Assembly: GCF_024172125.1 (NCBI RefSeq) | Contig: NZ_JAMZEA010000009.1 | Location: 186,001 to 250,000 of the forward strand | Origin: Actinomadura rupiterrae | Lineage (GTDB): Bacteria > Actinomycetota > Actinomycetes > Streptosporangiales > Streptosporangiaceae | DNA length: 64,000 bases | Reading direction: 5' to 3' | Shown: one piece after another, positions 46,832 through 56,365 of the stretch | Numbering within the stretch: the stretch's first letter is position 1 | How the letters are laid out: the number at the start of each line of letters is the position of its first letter | Position numbers and translations under genes: made by a program | Notes under the pieces: generated by a model | Told to the model about the DNA's origin: nothing | Seen by the model: only the letters and a program-made list of their open reading frames with translations | The model's database searches: none

Positions 46832-47611
46832 TCACGGCTCGTAGCCCGCGGTGACGGCCCGGGCTGTGATGAGGGCCCGCAGGGCGCGGCGGAGGGCCGC
46901 TGTCGGCGGGGGTTCGCTGGTGCCGTGCTCCAGGTAGGCGTTGAGGTCCTGCAGCCAGGCGCGGACGCCGTCTTCGCAGCCCTTCTCCTCGCGCTTCGCC
47001 TTGAGCAGGGCGGACTGGCGGCGCTCCGTCTCGACGCGCTGCTTGAGGTCGTCGTCCTTCGCCAGGTTCTGGATGTCGGCGAGGGCATAGCGGCCAAGGC
47101 GGTCGACCGCCAGGTTCCGCTCCATGGCGATGCGTTCGAAGGTGGGACGGGGCCAGTCGAGGATGCGGAGCGCCCCGCGCGGTTCGACGGAATCCACGAG
47201 CGGCCCCTTACGGGCGCGGACGACCTGGGTGACCGTCTCGGAGGCGAGGGCATCGAGGTCGCGCAGCAGGTACAGCGGATGGTCGCGGTACAAGCCAACG
47301 ACGTCCAGGGCGTTCTGCGCGGCCAGCACCTCGATATCGGCGCGCTCGACGTCCAACTTCACGCGGGCGGCGAGGCGCGCCGCCGCGCGTTCGGCGCCGA
47401 TCGGCGGCCGGTCGCCGAACGCGGACTTGACCGCGTCGACACGCTCGGCGCACCGGGCGGCGGTCTCGGCGCCCCATCGGCCGTCCGGCAGGTCCGGCTC
47501 CGGAAGCAGGTCATGTTCCTTCGCCAACCGGAGCTGCCACTGGGCCAGCCCGAGGCGTGTGGCGAGGCGGCGGTCGGAGATTCCGTCACGGGTGGTGTCT
47601 GCGGGCGTCAT
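46832..47611 (-). CDS. Hypothetical protein with predicted N-terminal HTH, under the shared element
   Basis: 259 aa. Residues 8-45 (DTTRDGISDRRLATRLGLAQ then WQLRLAKEHDLL) look like a helix-turn-helix followed by DLPDGRWG; the rest is helical and Arg/Glu-rich with DIEVLAAQNALDVVGLYRDH, WPRPTFERIAMERNLA and a terminal AALRRALRALITARAV. No family recognised; not related to the 42080/50073 paralogues. ATG 47611 has AGGAG upstream and the 26-bp element ends 70 bases further up. Convergent with the 44566 gene. Confidence 0.75.
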   Translation of the reverse strand: MTPADTTRDGISDRRLATRLGLAQWQLRLAKEHDLLPEPDLPDGRWGAETAARCAERVDAVKSAFGDRPPIGAERAAARLAARVKLDVERADIEVLAAQNALDVVGLYRDHPLYLLRDLDALASETVTQVVRARKGPLVDSVEPRGALRILDWPRPTFERIAMERNLAVDRLGRYALADIQNLAKDDDLKQRVETERRQSALLKAKREEKGCEDGVRAWLQDLNAYLEHGTSEPPPTAALRRALRALITARAVTAGYEP

Positions 47612-47681
47612 CGCGACTCCTTTCGGTCTGTGGTTGGACGGTGACGCCCTCCCAGACTCCAGCGACGCCCGCTCGCGCCAG

Positions 47682-47707
47682 AACCGAACCCCGTTCTGTG
47701 GATAACT
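47682..47707 (-). promoter_or_regulatory. 26-bp shared element (copy C)
   Basis: On the minus strand AGTTATCCACAGAACGGGG then TTCGGTT, 70 bases upstream of the ATG at 47611. Downstream of it the GAGCGGGC and GCTGGAG segments also recur in copy A. Confidence 0.7.
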
Positions 47708-47748
47708 CGTCCGCACCGCTAGGCAGAGAGCCGCAGCCGCGGGCCCTG

Positions 47749-48408
47749 CTAGAGCCCTTCCGCCAGGGCCGCCCAGAAATCGGCCTCATACGCGTGCAGG
47801 AAATCTGCCGCACGGACTGCATCTGCCGAGTCCTCGCCCGCGCCGAGTCCGGCGGCGATGACGGCTGTTGCCTGCTCCACGAAGCCTGGTGGCGTTTCGG
47901 CGAAGTAGCTGAAGAACGCCACGGCCTCCTCGGACAGCTCGTAGCGCGCCCGCAAGGCCCTGGCGGTCCGAGCGCAGTAGCTCCCCCACTCCTCAAGGTT
48001 GGCGAGCATGGCCAACGCGACCTCGCTGCGCGTCCCGAAAGCCGCTCGCTGCGCCAGATAGGCGGGATAGGACTGGGCACGCGGACGAGGCGCGTAGGAA
48101 TTGAGATCCTTCTCACTCTGACCGAGCGCGGACACGTAATTCGGAAGCAAAGTCAAGGCATGGTTTTCGCCCTGCGCCAGCGCGAGGAAGAACTCCCCTG
48201 CGGGCGCCTCCGGGAACCGGGACGCCAAGAGGGCGAAGCTCCGCCGGTCGCTGTCGACGATCCGGAACTCCTCCCCCGCCAACCAGGCCAGACGTTCCCG
48301 TGGCACCGCCCCTTGCTCCAAGAGGTCCAGGAACCGGTTCGCGCCTCCTGCGCCCGCGATGCGGCTCCGAGTTCGTTCCACCAGTTCGATGGCTTCAGTG
48401 AGAGACAT
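47749..48408 (-). CDS. TenA/PqqC-like haem-oxygenase-fold protein
   Basis: 219 aa from ATG 48408 (an in-frame start 39 bases upstream is possible). All-helical: RERLAWLAGEEFRIVDSDRR, FFLALAQGENHALTLLPNY and EEWGSYCARTARALRARYEL; the pattern fits the TenA (thiaminase II)/PqqC superfamily. The family recovers the thiamin pyrimidine or acts as an oxygenase. The usual TenA active-site Cys and neighbours cannot be placed with certainty, so enzyme activity is not claimed. Divergent from citrate synthase. Confidence 0.75.
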   Translation of the reverse strand: MSLTEAIELVERTRSRIAGAGGANRFLDLLEQGAVPRERLAWLAGEEFRIVDSDRRSFALLASRFPEAPAGEFFLALAQGENHALTLLPNYVSALGQSEKDLNSYAPRPRAQSYPAYLAQRAAFGTRSEVALAMLANLEEWGSYCARTARALRARYELSEEAVAFFSYFAETPPGFVEQATAVIAAGLGAGEDSADAVRAADFLHAYEADFWAALAEGL

Positions 48409-48538
48409 GTCACTCAGCGCAACACCGCATGGCCCGTCCGTCAACACCTGGGCCCGGAATCGACCATCATGATCACGTGACTAGCATGAAGGGCGGAAAG
48501 TCTACGCAGGTGTAGGCGGGAGTTGGGAGCGAGCGAGC

Positions 48539-49822
48539 ATGTCTGATTTCGAGCTCAACCACGCGGGCGGGCGACTGCCCCTTGAGGTGACCGAGGCGAC
48601 CGAGGGCCCTTCGGGACTGGGGATCGGGTCCCTACTGAAAGAGACCGGTCACGTCACTCTCGACCCGGGTTTCACCAACACCGCCTCCACCACGTCCGCG
48701 ATCACCTATATCGATGGTGACGCGGGAATCCTGCGCTACCGCGGCTACCCGATCGAGGAGCTGGCGGAGAAGTCGTCCTTCCTGGAGGTCGCCTACCTGC
48801 TCATCTACGGTGAGCTGCCGAGCGCCGACAAGCTCCAGGAGTTCACCGAGCGCATCAAGCGCCACACGCTACTGGACGAGAAGTTCCGCGCGTTCTTCTC
48901 GGCCTTCCCTCGTCGCGCGCACCCGATGGCCGTGCTGTCGTCCGCGGTGAGCGCGCTGTCCACCTTCTACCAGGACAGCCTCGACCCGTTCGATGACGAG
49001 CAGGTCGACGTGTCGAGCATCCGGCTCATCGCGAAACTGCCGACGATCGCCGCGTACGCGTACAAGACGTCCATCGGCCAGCCGCTGCTCTACCCGGACA
49101 ACTCCCTGGGTTACGTGGAGAACTTCCTCCGCATGACCTTCGGCCTGCCCACCGAGAACTACGAGGTGGACCCCGAAGTCGTGCGCGTGCTGGACATGCT
49201 GTTCATCCTGCATGCCGACCACGAGCAGAACTGCTCCACCTCGACAGTGCGCCTGGTCGGCTCCAGCCAGGCCAACCTGTTCTCGTCGGTTTCGGCTGGT
49301 GTGGACGCGCTGTTCGGTCCGCTGCACGGCGGCGCCAACCAGGCCGTCCTGGAGATGCTGGAGCGCATCCACCAGAACGGCGACAACATCGAGAACTTCG
49401 TCGAGCGGGTCAAGAACAAGGAGCCCGGCGTCAAGCTCATGGGCTTCGGTCACCGCGTCTACCGCAACTACGACCCGCGCGCGGCCGTGGTGAAGAAGGC
49501 GACCACCAAGGTCCTGGACGCGCTGGGCGTCTCCGACCCGCTGCTCGACCTCGCGATGCGCCTAGAAGAGGTCGCCCTCCACGACGACTACTTCATCGAG
49601 CGCAAGCTGTACCCGAACGTCGACTTCTACACGGGGGTCATCTACAAGGCGCTCGGCTTCCCGACCAACGCCTTCACGGTGCTGTTCGCGCTCGGCCGCC
49701 TTCCGGGCTGGATCGCCCAGTGGCGCGAGATGATGAACGACCCGGCGACGAAGATCGGCCGTCCGCGTCAGGTGTACGTGGGCGAGGGCGAGCGCCACTA
49801 CCCGGACATCGCCGGTCGCTGA
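48539..49822 (+). CDS. gltA: Citrate synthase (type II)
   Basis: 427 aa hexameric-type citrate synthase. N-terminal zinc-less start FELNHAGGRLPLEV, then TYIDGDAGILRYRGYPIEEL, catalytic His in LHADHEQNCSTSTVRLVGSS, His in FGPLHGGANQAVLEML, MGFGHRVYRNYDPRA and Asp region PNVDFYTGVIYKALGF. It condenses oxaloacetate and acetyl-CoA, entry to the TCA cycle. ATG 48539 with GGGAG upstream. Single gene with a long perfect hairpin behind. Confidence 0.96.
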   Translation: MSDFELNHAGGRLPLEVTEATEGPSGLGIGSLLKETGHVTLDPGFTNTASTTSAITYIDGDAGILRYRGYPIEELAEKSSFLEVAYLLIYGELPSADKLQEFTERIKRHTLLDEKFRAFFSAFPRRAHPMAVLSSAVSALSTFYQDSLDPFDDEQVDVSSIRLIAKLPTIAAYAYKTSIGQPLLYPDNSLGYVENFLRMTFGLPTENYEVDPEVVRVLDMLFILHADHEQNCSTSTVRLVGSSQANLFSSVSAGVDALFGPLHGGANQAVLEMLERIHQNGDNIENFVERVKNKEPGVKLMGFGHRVYRNYDPRAAVVKKATTKVLDALGVSDPLLDLAMRLEEVALHDDYFIERKLYPNVDFYTGVIYKALGFPTNAFTVLFALGRLPGWIAQWREMMNDPATKIGRPRQVYVGEGERHYPDIAGR

Positions 49823-49845
49823 CCCGCCTACCGCATTCGGCTCAC

Positions 49846-49884
49846 AGGGCCGGACGCCAAGGTTCCCCCTTGGCGTCCGGCCCT
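49846..49884 (+). terminator. 17-bp hairpin after gltA
   Basis: Perfect stem AGGGCCGGACGCCAAGG with its complement, loop TTCCC, 23 bases after the stop. No U tract. Confidence 0.8.
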
Positions 49885-49982
49885 GAGCCGCATCCGGCTC
49901 CTTAATGGTTGCGCGCGGCGGGGGTTCTCGTTGACACCTTCGCCTGGACGCGCGCGAACGGCACGTCCAATCGGACCCATCG

Positions 49983-50008
49983 AGTTATCCACAGAATGGC
50001 GCTCGGTT
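49983..50008 (+). promoter_or_regulatory. 26-bp shared element (copy B)
   Basis: AGTTATCCACAGAATGGCG then CTCGGTT, 64 bases upstream of the ATG at 50073. Confidence 0.7.
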
Positions 50009-50072
50009 AGTCCCTGTCGGCGCGGCGCTCCAGCCTGGTTCGTGTACCCGAACACGGCACAAGGAGCCCACG

Positions 50073-51002
50073 ATGACCGAGACGTTCCGTCTCACCGTTC
50101 CCGACCGCACGCCCTGGACCTTCGTGGTCGCCGCCGAGCGGTGTCCCGACGACCTGCCGGCCGCGATCTTCGAGCATGTCTCCGCACCGTTCGCGACCCA
50201 TGCGATGCAGCGCTTCGGCGACCCCCGGCTCTCCGTCGCGCCGTACCCCGCCGCGACCTCGCCGTGGGACCTGACCAAGATCACTTCGTTGGACGACGAG
50301 GACGACCGCGACGGCGACCTCGCCTACCTGCGCTCGGTCGACTGGCACATCGGCGTCACCGCCCAGCTCCCCGCCCCCGACCGGCCGTTCGGCGCGCGGA
50401 TCGCCCGCGCCGCCGCGCACGCCCTCCGCGAGGCCACCGACGGCATCCTCGCCGATCACGACCTCGGCATCGTCCTGCCGAGCACGCACCAGGACGACGG
50501 CGGCCGCTTCGTGTTCGCCGATGACTGGATCACCACGACGTCCAACGGCCAGGCCACCACCGGCTGCCCTGCCGGCGACGAGGAGATCGACGGCTGCGCC
50601 TGCCTGCAGTTGTGCACCCGCGGCATGCAGCGCCTCGGCCTGCCCGAGCTCCGCTTCTCCGGCGTCTCCTGCGCCCACGAACTGGCGGCGACCAACGTCC
50701 TTCGCAGCCTGAGCAGGCGGTTACTGCCGCTCGGCATCAACCACGGCACGCGGGTCCTGCCGTGCGAGGCCCTCGTGACGGGCGGCGACTTCGCGGAGTA
50801 CTGGGGCACGGACGAGCCGATGTGGAACGACGGCCCCATCGCCGTCCGGATGACCCCGATCAACCACCAGTTGCTCGAAGTGAGGCCCCCGGACGACTTC
50901 CCTGGAAGCCTGAACGAGTGGCTCTGGGACGAGCTCCCTCCCATCCTCCACGAGCTCCTCGGCTGCGACCCCGACCCCACCCCCGGCTTCCACCCGAGCT
51001 AA
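50073..51002 (+). CDS. Paralogue B of an unrecognised protein family
   Basis: 309 aa; same family as the 42080 gene. Shared blocks: WDLTKI (about residue 66), ARAAAHALREATDG, the Cys cluster CACLQLCTRGMQRLGLPEL, ATNVLRSLSRRLL, AEYWGTDE and NEWLWDELPP. It has one more Cys in the cluster than paralogue A (CACLQLC). N-terminus FRLTVPDRTPWTFVVAAERCP. No membrane segment or signal. ATG 50073 with CAAGGAG upstream. Function unknown; shared regulation with paralogue A through the 26-bp element is inferred. Confidence 0.75.
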   Translation: MTETFRLTVPDRTPWTFVVAAERCPDDLPAAIFEHVSAPFATHAMQRFGDPRLSVAPYPAATSPWDLTKITSLDDEDDRDGDLAYLRSVDWHIGVTAQLPAPDRPFGARIARAAAHALREATDGILADHDLGIVLPSTHQDDGGRFVFADDWITTTSNGQATTGCPAGDEEIDGCACLQLCTRGMQRLGLPELRFSGVSCAHELAATNVLRSLSRRLLPLGINHGTRVLPCEALVTGGDFAEYWGTDEPMWNDGPIAVRMTPINHQLLEVRPPDDFPGSLNEWLWDELPPILHELLGCDPDPTPGFHPS

Positions 51003-52129
51003 CCCACCCTTCGCTTGCACGCAGTCCTGTTCAGCCCGTCATGGAGGAGCACGTGAACCACCGCGAGAATCCCACCGCTAGCCAGACGACCATCCCGGGA
51101 AGCACCCGGTCACCGGAGCCCGCCGAACACCCCCGCCCTCAGCTCCTGGCCACCGCCCCTCGCCCGGCGCTCGCGCGACCGCCCTGACACCTGCCCCTCT
51201 CGTCCACCCGGTACTCTCGTCCGCTCCGCCCAGTCATGACCAAGTGGACCCGGCGGCGCGGGGTTGCAGTTCAGTGGACACGCGCCCAGAGCACTCGGGC
51301 CGCCTCCCGCTGCAGATGGACGGTGTCTCGGGGCCCAGACGCGACCGCCTCACGCTGCTCGCCCGGATGAGACGACCTCACCACCCGCATCCTGGAAGCC
51401 GTCGCTGCCTTGAACGGACGCCGGACCACCGGCACGGCCTGAACTCCGGTGGCCCCCGGTCCAGTTCAAGATGCAAGGCGTCCCGAGCTCCGGCGCAGTC
51501 CAGTTGCGAGACAGCCCGAATTGCAGCGCAGCTCTGCTGCTACGGAACCGGAGCGCCCGACGTGGACCAAATTGCAGTGCGGCCCAGGTTGCCGAGCAGC
51601 TCAGCTTGCCGAGCAGTTCAGGCAGCAGTTGGGCCCCGAGTTGGGCCCGGAGTTGCAGCGCGGCCCCAGGTAGCAGCGGCGGCCAGGCTGCGGTTGAGTC
51701 CGGTTTGCGGTCGGGTCGAGTTGCAGCGCGCCCCGAGGCTTCCGGCGCGAGAACTGCGCTGCGAACAAGGTTGGGTTGGTGGGTGAACACAGTTGAGGTC
51801 ACGGGCGGTTGCAGACGACACAGTTCCGGTGCATCGGTTTCCTGGCAGCAGGTTGCCGGAAGTGATCGCACGAGCGTGTTCGGTGGGCGCGCCGCTCGGC
51901 TGGGTGAACAACGGAGGTGCCCTGTCCATCTCGTGTCAGAGGCGGAGTCGGCTTGCTGGCTGAGTGTCGGCTAGTCGGCTGGACGTGCTGTCGGATCGGC
52001 TCCGGAACCCTACGAAAGGGGACGTCGAAACTGATTGATTGTTGATAGATTCTCGTCGCTCGTGATGTGTTGGTTTGTCCTGGCTTGATGTGCGGCAGCC
52101 GGACTTGCGTGGGCGGGGTCGGTGTCGAG
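51003..52129. repeat. Gene-free block with GTTGCAGCGCG-type repeats
   Basis: No supported gene. Around 51440-51760 motifs such as (A/G)GTTGCAGYGCGGCCC, GCCGAGCAGYTCAG and GAGTTGGGCCC recur irregularly at 12-40 base spacing, the look of a decayed tandem repeat. Several small open frames on both strands are by-products. Confidence 0.45.
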
Positions 52130-52789
52130 GTGACCGAGCATGGACGGCGAGGCAAAGGGCGCCGGCGGCGTCCCAAGGCCAGCGCGCGGCAGCGCGTCGG
52201 TGGACGGACGGCGGCATTCGGACTCGGAGGCCTAGGAGTCATCGGCGTCCTGGTGTTCTTGGCCATCCAGGCCACTGGTGATGGAGCACCGGCCGGGCTT
52301 CCGAAGTGTGCGGTGGACTGTGGGCCTACTCCGGTCGGGTCCCCGCTGGCTGGGCCGACTGTCGAGGGAGTCGTCCCGCCACGGCCCGGGATTCACGCTG
52401 GTGCGTCCGGTGGGTTCATCACGCCGTCGCCCGGGAAGAACGGTTCGGCGAGTCCGAGCCAAAGCGCTCAACCGCCGTCGCATGCGACAACGTTGTCCGC
52501 AGCGTTCTCGGTCTCGAACTCGTGGGGATCCGGGTTCATCGGAACGCTCACGGTCTCCAACCGTGGGACGTCCGCCGTCACCCTCTGGCGGCTCTCCGCG
52601 CAGTTTCCGAGCGCTGTGATCACGTCGGTGTGGTCGCCGAGTGGATCAGTGACCGGTGCCCACTCGGGCGGACGCCTTGACGGCATCGGGCGAGGTCTGG
52701 GACCTGGCCAGTCCATGCAGGTCAGTTTCCAGGCCGAGGGGCGCCCAACGGCACCAGCGGCATGCACTCTGAACGGCCATCCCTGCTAA
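52130..52789 (+). CDS. Membrane-anchored or secreted protein with CBM2-like domain
   Basis: 219 aa from GTG 52130 (start uncertain; ATG 52088 also possible). Basic N-tail (HGRRGKGRRRRPKASARQRV) precedes a membrane segment (FGLGGLGVIGVLVFLAI), a Pro/Ser-rich linker, then about 90 C-terminal residues resembling carbohydrate-binding module family 2: FSVSNSWGSGFIGTLTVSNR, TLWRLSAQFPSAVITSVWSP and LNGHPC at the end, with the paired Trp of the type. The domain would sit outside the cell on cellulose or chitin. No catalytic domain is attached. Confidence 0.7.
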   Translation: MTEHGRRGKGRRRRPKASARQRVGGRTAAFGLGGLGVIGVLVFLAIQATGDGAPAGLPKCAVDCGPTPVGSPLAGPTVEGVVPPRPGIHAGASGGFITPSPGKNGSASPSQSAQPPSHATTLSAAFSVSNSWGSGFIGTLTVSNRGTSAVTLWRLSAQFPSAVITSVWSPSGSVTGAHSGGRLDGIGRGLGPGQSMQVSFQAEGRPTAPAACTLNGHPC

Positions 52790-53290
52790 CCGAGCTTTAG
52801 TTGTGGTGCCGCAGCGAGCTCGTCCGGGGCGGCCTGCATCGAGTTCAGCCAGCAAACGGCATCACGACCAGTCCCACCCACACGCACCCTGGGATCGTGA
52901 CGCCGTCACGGGACGCGTGAACCTCCACGCCGTCCGGCCGACCGGGTGCCCGCCATCCACCACGGTCGGCACGCCTTACGAGGGCAGCACGCCCGCCTAA
53001 CAGCTTGAGCTGGCCCGATGGCTTGCCCACCAGGACATCACGCCGAGATCTTCAGCAAGTACATCCCTGGAAGGTCCTATCGATCGCGGTGGGGGCCCAC
53101 GTATGCCCAGTCCAGCGGACCCGCGCATCACTTGATGAGAACAGGAGGTAGGTCAGACACCGGCTACTGGGAAGGAGCCAACCTTTGGGCCAGTCAAAGC
53201 AGCATAGTGCCCAGACCAACGCTCCGGCCTGCAGTGACGTTGCCGATCCACTGGTCAGGGACTCCACCCGCGTGAGCACCGGCTTAGCGC
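52790..53290. other. Gene-free interval
   Basis: About 500 bases with no supported gene, repeat or terminator. Short frames here show no bias. Confidence 0.4.
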
Positions 53291-54400
53291 TCAGCCGTAC
53301 GCAAGTGCGCCGGGGCCACCAACGCTCAGAGCAAAGCGCTCGGCGCTCGGCGCTCGGCAGACGGCACGCGGCACCCGTCCGTCGGCGCCCGCCGGTCGGC
53401 AGTCGGCAGACGACGGACGGTGACGGCCTGACGGCGACACTCGACGCTCACCGCTCGAAGGCCGGCGCTCGACGGGACGGCACTCGGCGCCCGGCCACGC
53501 CGCACTCGTCGGATGCCAGCCACGCTCGGCGGTCGACGCTCGCCGAACGCCGGACGGCGGACGGCGGCGCTCAGCACTCGAAGGTCGGCGCTCGGCGGTC
53601 GGCGGGCCACACTCAGCGCTCAGCGCTCGACGGGACGGCACTCGGCGCCCGGCGCGCGGCATTCGTCGGACGCTGGCCACGCTCAGCGGTCGGAGGTCGG
53701 AGGTCGGCGCTCGCCGGCCAGCGGACGGCGGACGGCGGCACTCGGCACTCGAAGGTCGGCGCTCGGCAGGTCGGCAAGTCGGCAGGTCACGCTCAGCGCT
53801 CGGCGGGACTGCACCCGGCGCCCGACGCGCGCCACTCGTCGGACGCCGGCCACGCTCAGCGGTCGGGGGTCGGCGGTCGGCAGTCGCCGAACGCCGGTCA
53901 ACGGACGGCGGAGGTCGGAGGGCGGACGCCAGTCAGCAAACAGCAAAACTCGGGGCGCTCAGCACTCGAAGGTCGGCGCTCGGCGGGACGGCCCTCGCCT
54001 GCCAGCGGGCCACGCTCAGCGCCCGGCGTCGGCAATCGCCGGACGCCGGTCAGCGCTCGGCACGCGGCATTTGGCGCTCGGCGCATGCCGCTCTCGGCGC
54101 TCGGCGCTCGAAGGTCGGCGCTCGGCGGGACGACTCTCTGCGATCGCCAATCGGTGGGCGCCGGTCGTCGCGGCGCCCGCCCGTCGGCGCCCGCCGGTCG
54201 GCGCTCGCCGGTCGGCGCTCGCCGGTCGGCGCTCGCCGGTCGGCGCTCGCCGGTCGGCGCTCGCCGGTCGGCGCTCGCCGGTCGGCGGTCGGCGGTTGGC
54301 GCTCGCCGGTCGGCGGTCGGCGGTCGGCGGTTGGCGCTCGCCGGTCGGCGGTCGGCGGTCGGCGGTTGGCGCTTGGCGCGTCTGGCGTTGCTTGCGCGTG
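53291..54400. repeat. Long heptamer minisatellite (GSTCGSC-type, 7/14 bp)
   Basis: About 1.1 kb built from 7-base units of the form GGTCGGC, GCTCGCC and GCTCGGC. At about 54194-54280 six perfect 14-mers GGTCGGCGCTCGCC stand in a row, then GGTCGGC units follow to 54370. Upstream copies are diverged but still in 7-base phase. Open reading frames through it on both strands are artefacts of the lack of stops, not genes. Confidence 0.85.
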
Positions 54401-54470
54401 GGCTTCTGGGCGAGGCGTTGCTGGATACGTGGCGCTGGTGCGTGGTGGGCTGGTGGTGGTGTTGGTGCGG

Positions 54471-54791
54471 TTATGGGTGTGTTTGCTTCGGCAAGAGAGG
54501 ACGCATGAAGGTGCGTTGGTAGCGGAGGACGCAGCCGCTTTCGTCACGGATGCGGTCGGCGGCGATGAAGTCGGGATCCGTGCCGAAGCGGGCTCGGTAT
54601 CGCTCATAGGACGCCAGGCTGTCAAAGCTGAACAGCGCGCGGGCCTCGTCGCTGACACCCTCGGCCGGCAGGAAGTAGCCGTGGTGGACGCCGCCATGCC
54701 GTTCCACCAGTTCCATCCAGGCTTGGGCGAAGCGTTCGAAATCGTCGATCTTGTTCGGGTCGATCTGGTAGTCGACTACGCAGGTGATCAT
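54471..54791 (-). CDS. NIPSNAP-family protein
   Basis: 106 aa. Ferredoxin-like stress-type domain: VVDYQIDPNKIDDFERFAQA, HHGYFLPAEG, ALFSFDSLASYERYRARFGTD and the tail VLRYQRTFMRPL. NIPSNAP domain proteins are small dimeric proteins of unclear function. Minus strand, alone, directly behind the minisatellite; no promoter element recognised. Confidence 0.85.
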   Translation of the reverse strand: MITCVVDYQIDPNKIDDFERFAQAWMELVERHGGVHHGYFLPAEGVSDEARALFSFDSLASYERYRARFGTDPDFIAADRIRDESGCVLRYQRTFMRPLLPKQTHP

Positions 54792-55970
54792 ATCGAAAGG
54801 CTAGGTGATGAGCGCATCGCCGCAGCTCCTGGGGTCGCGGGAGCCCGAATGACAGCTCAGGGGGACGGGGGTTGGCAGCACGGAAGGGCGAATGCATGTC
54901 TCGTGGGGGCGAGCCGCATGTGTGGCAACGCCCTTGGGCGGTTTCGAGGCTTCGGGAAGCAACTCGGTGCTCTGCGCGTCCGGCTTTCGGAACGTCCATC
55001 CGTGCCCAAGCGCGGGAAGCCTGCTCCAGCTGCTCCAAGTGAAGGAGGCTAGGAACGTCCTGGAAGGAATGTTGGAACGGAGGCCGCTTCCGCTCGGCTC
55101 AGGACTCGGTCTGTCTACTCTTGCTCTTCGTGCTGAGCGACGGCAGATGTAGGCCCAGCTCACGGACTGGCGGCGCCCTTGAAGACGCTGCTGCGGATGC
55201 TTACTCAGCACGGACCCGCGCGTGCGGGCGGGAGACAGAGCGGTGCGTGCGAGCGGGAGACGGTGTTGGCACGGCCTCACCCCCTTGGACCGTCCCGTGG
55301 TGCCCTGGTCGTCCGGCAAGCGTGATCCAGATCAGGCCAACTCGCGGAGCTCCGCGGGGTTGAAGGATTTCTTGCGTAGGTGTGCCGCTCCCCCGAGTGT
55401 GCAGTCCAGCAGTCCCAGTTGGGGCACCATGCAGGATGCCGCACGAGCAGGAGCCTCACGGGCGTGGGCATGCGAGCATCCGCACCCGACCAATCGCACG
55501 CGAAGGTCTGCCGGGGTAGTTCGGCGCGCGCCAGCGACGGCGCTCGCGGGATTGGTGAACGGCGTTGGTCAACGGCATCAGCGCGTGGCATCGGCCAACG
55601 ACGTCCGCGGTGGCATCGTCCAAGGAGGCCTGACGGCGATTGCGGTCATCCGGTGCGGCGAACAGGTCGGCCAACCGGTCGGCGTGCCGGGGAGGCGGCA
55701 GCCCGGCATGCGAACCATCGTGAACAGGGTGCCGAACTCGGCGCGGTTCCCTATCAGCACTATCCGAACTCCTAGCCTGTCCTCTCAGGAGAGGACCACG
55801 GCCGGACCACGGCCGGGATCTCCTCAGTCGCGTTCGCGTAGGTGGCCGGTCCATGCCACCTCGGCGTGCGAGCCCCGAGCACCTGATTGACGCGGCGCTC
55901 TGACTGCCAACGGGGACGATGGGCGCGTGAGTTCGGCGCCCGGCATCAGTGCGCAAGCCTGTTGGTGTGC
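54792..55970. other. 1.2-kb interval without supported gene
   Basis: Several short frames on both strands show no codon bias; one minus-strand piece near 55578-55775 reads GVRIVLIGNRAEFGTLFTMV and may be debris of a former gene. No repeats of note before 55970. Confidence 0.4.
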
Positions 55971-56260
55971 AGGCCCGTAAATGCTGAGGCCCTCGTGCGC
56001 AGGCCCATGGTGCTCAGGTTCCAGTCCGCAGGTCCCAGTCCGTATGCCTGTGGTGCGCAGACCCGTCGTGCGCGGGCCCGTCATGTGCAGGACCGTCGTG
56101 CGCGGGCCCGTAAGCGCAGACCCGTAAAGCGCAGGCTCCTGGCGCGCGGGCTCGTGGGGCGCAGGCCCCTGGCGCGCGGGCTCGTGGGGCGCGGACCCCT
56201 GGGGGGCGGGCCCGTGGGGCTTGGGGGCAGTTCGGTGGCCTGTGGTGTGCAGGCTCGTGA
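55970..56260. repeat. 15-bp GC-rich tandem repeat, diverging
   Basis: Units like CGTCGTGCGCGGGCC, CGTCATGTGCAGGAC and CGTGGGGCGCAGGCC follow one another in a 15-base rhythm with many base changes. Confidence 0.7.
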
Positions 56261-56365
56261 GGCGCCAGGGCGTCGTGTGCAGGGGCGGGGGTGGGTTGTG
56301 TGTGGGAAGGGTGGTGGGGGGCTTTCGCGGGGTGGGAGGGGGTGGGCGCGAAGGCCGTGTGGGGG

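Noticed and set aside
41989..50008. Replication origin suggested by TTATCCACA boxes
   Set aside because: Only three isolated boxes several kb apart, each in front of a gene; no dnaA, dnaN or box cluster.
51244..51974. Overlapping frames of 74-180 codons on both strands
   Set aside because: They lie in the GTTGCAGCGCG repeat block and differ only by phase; no recognisable protein.
53185..54522. 445-codon Arg/Ala/Ser-rich frames through the heptamer array
   Set aside because: A 7-base unit without stops gives open frames on both strands; no start signals, no family.
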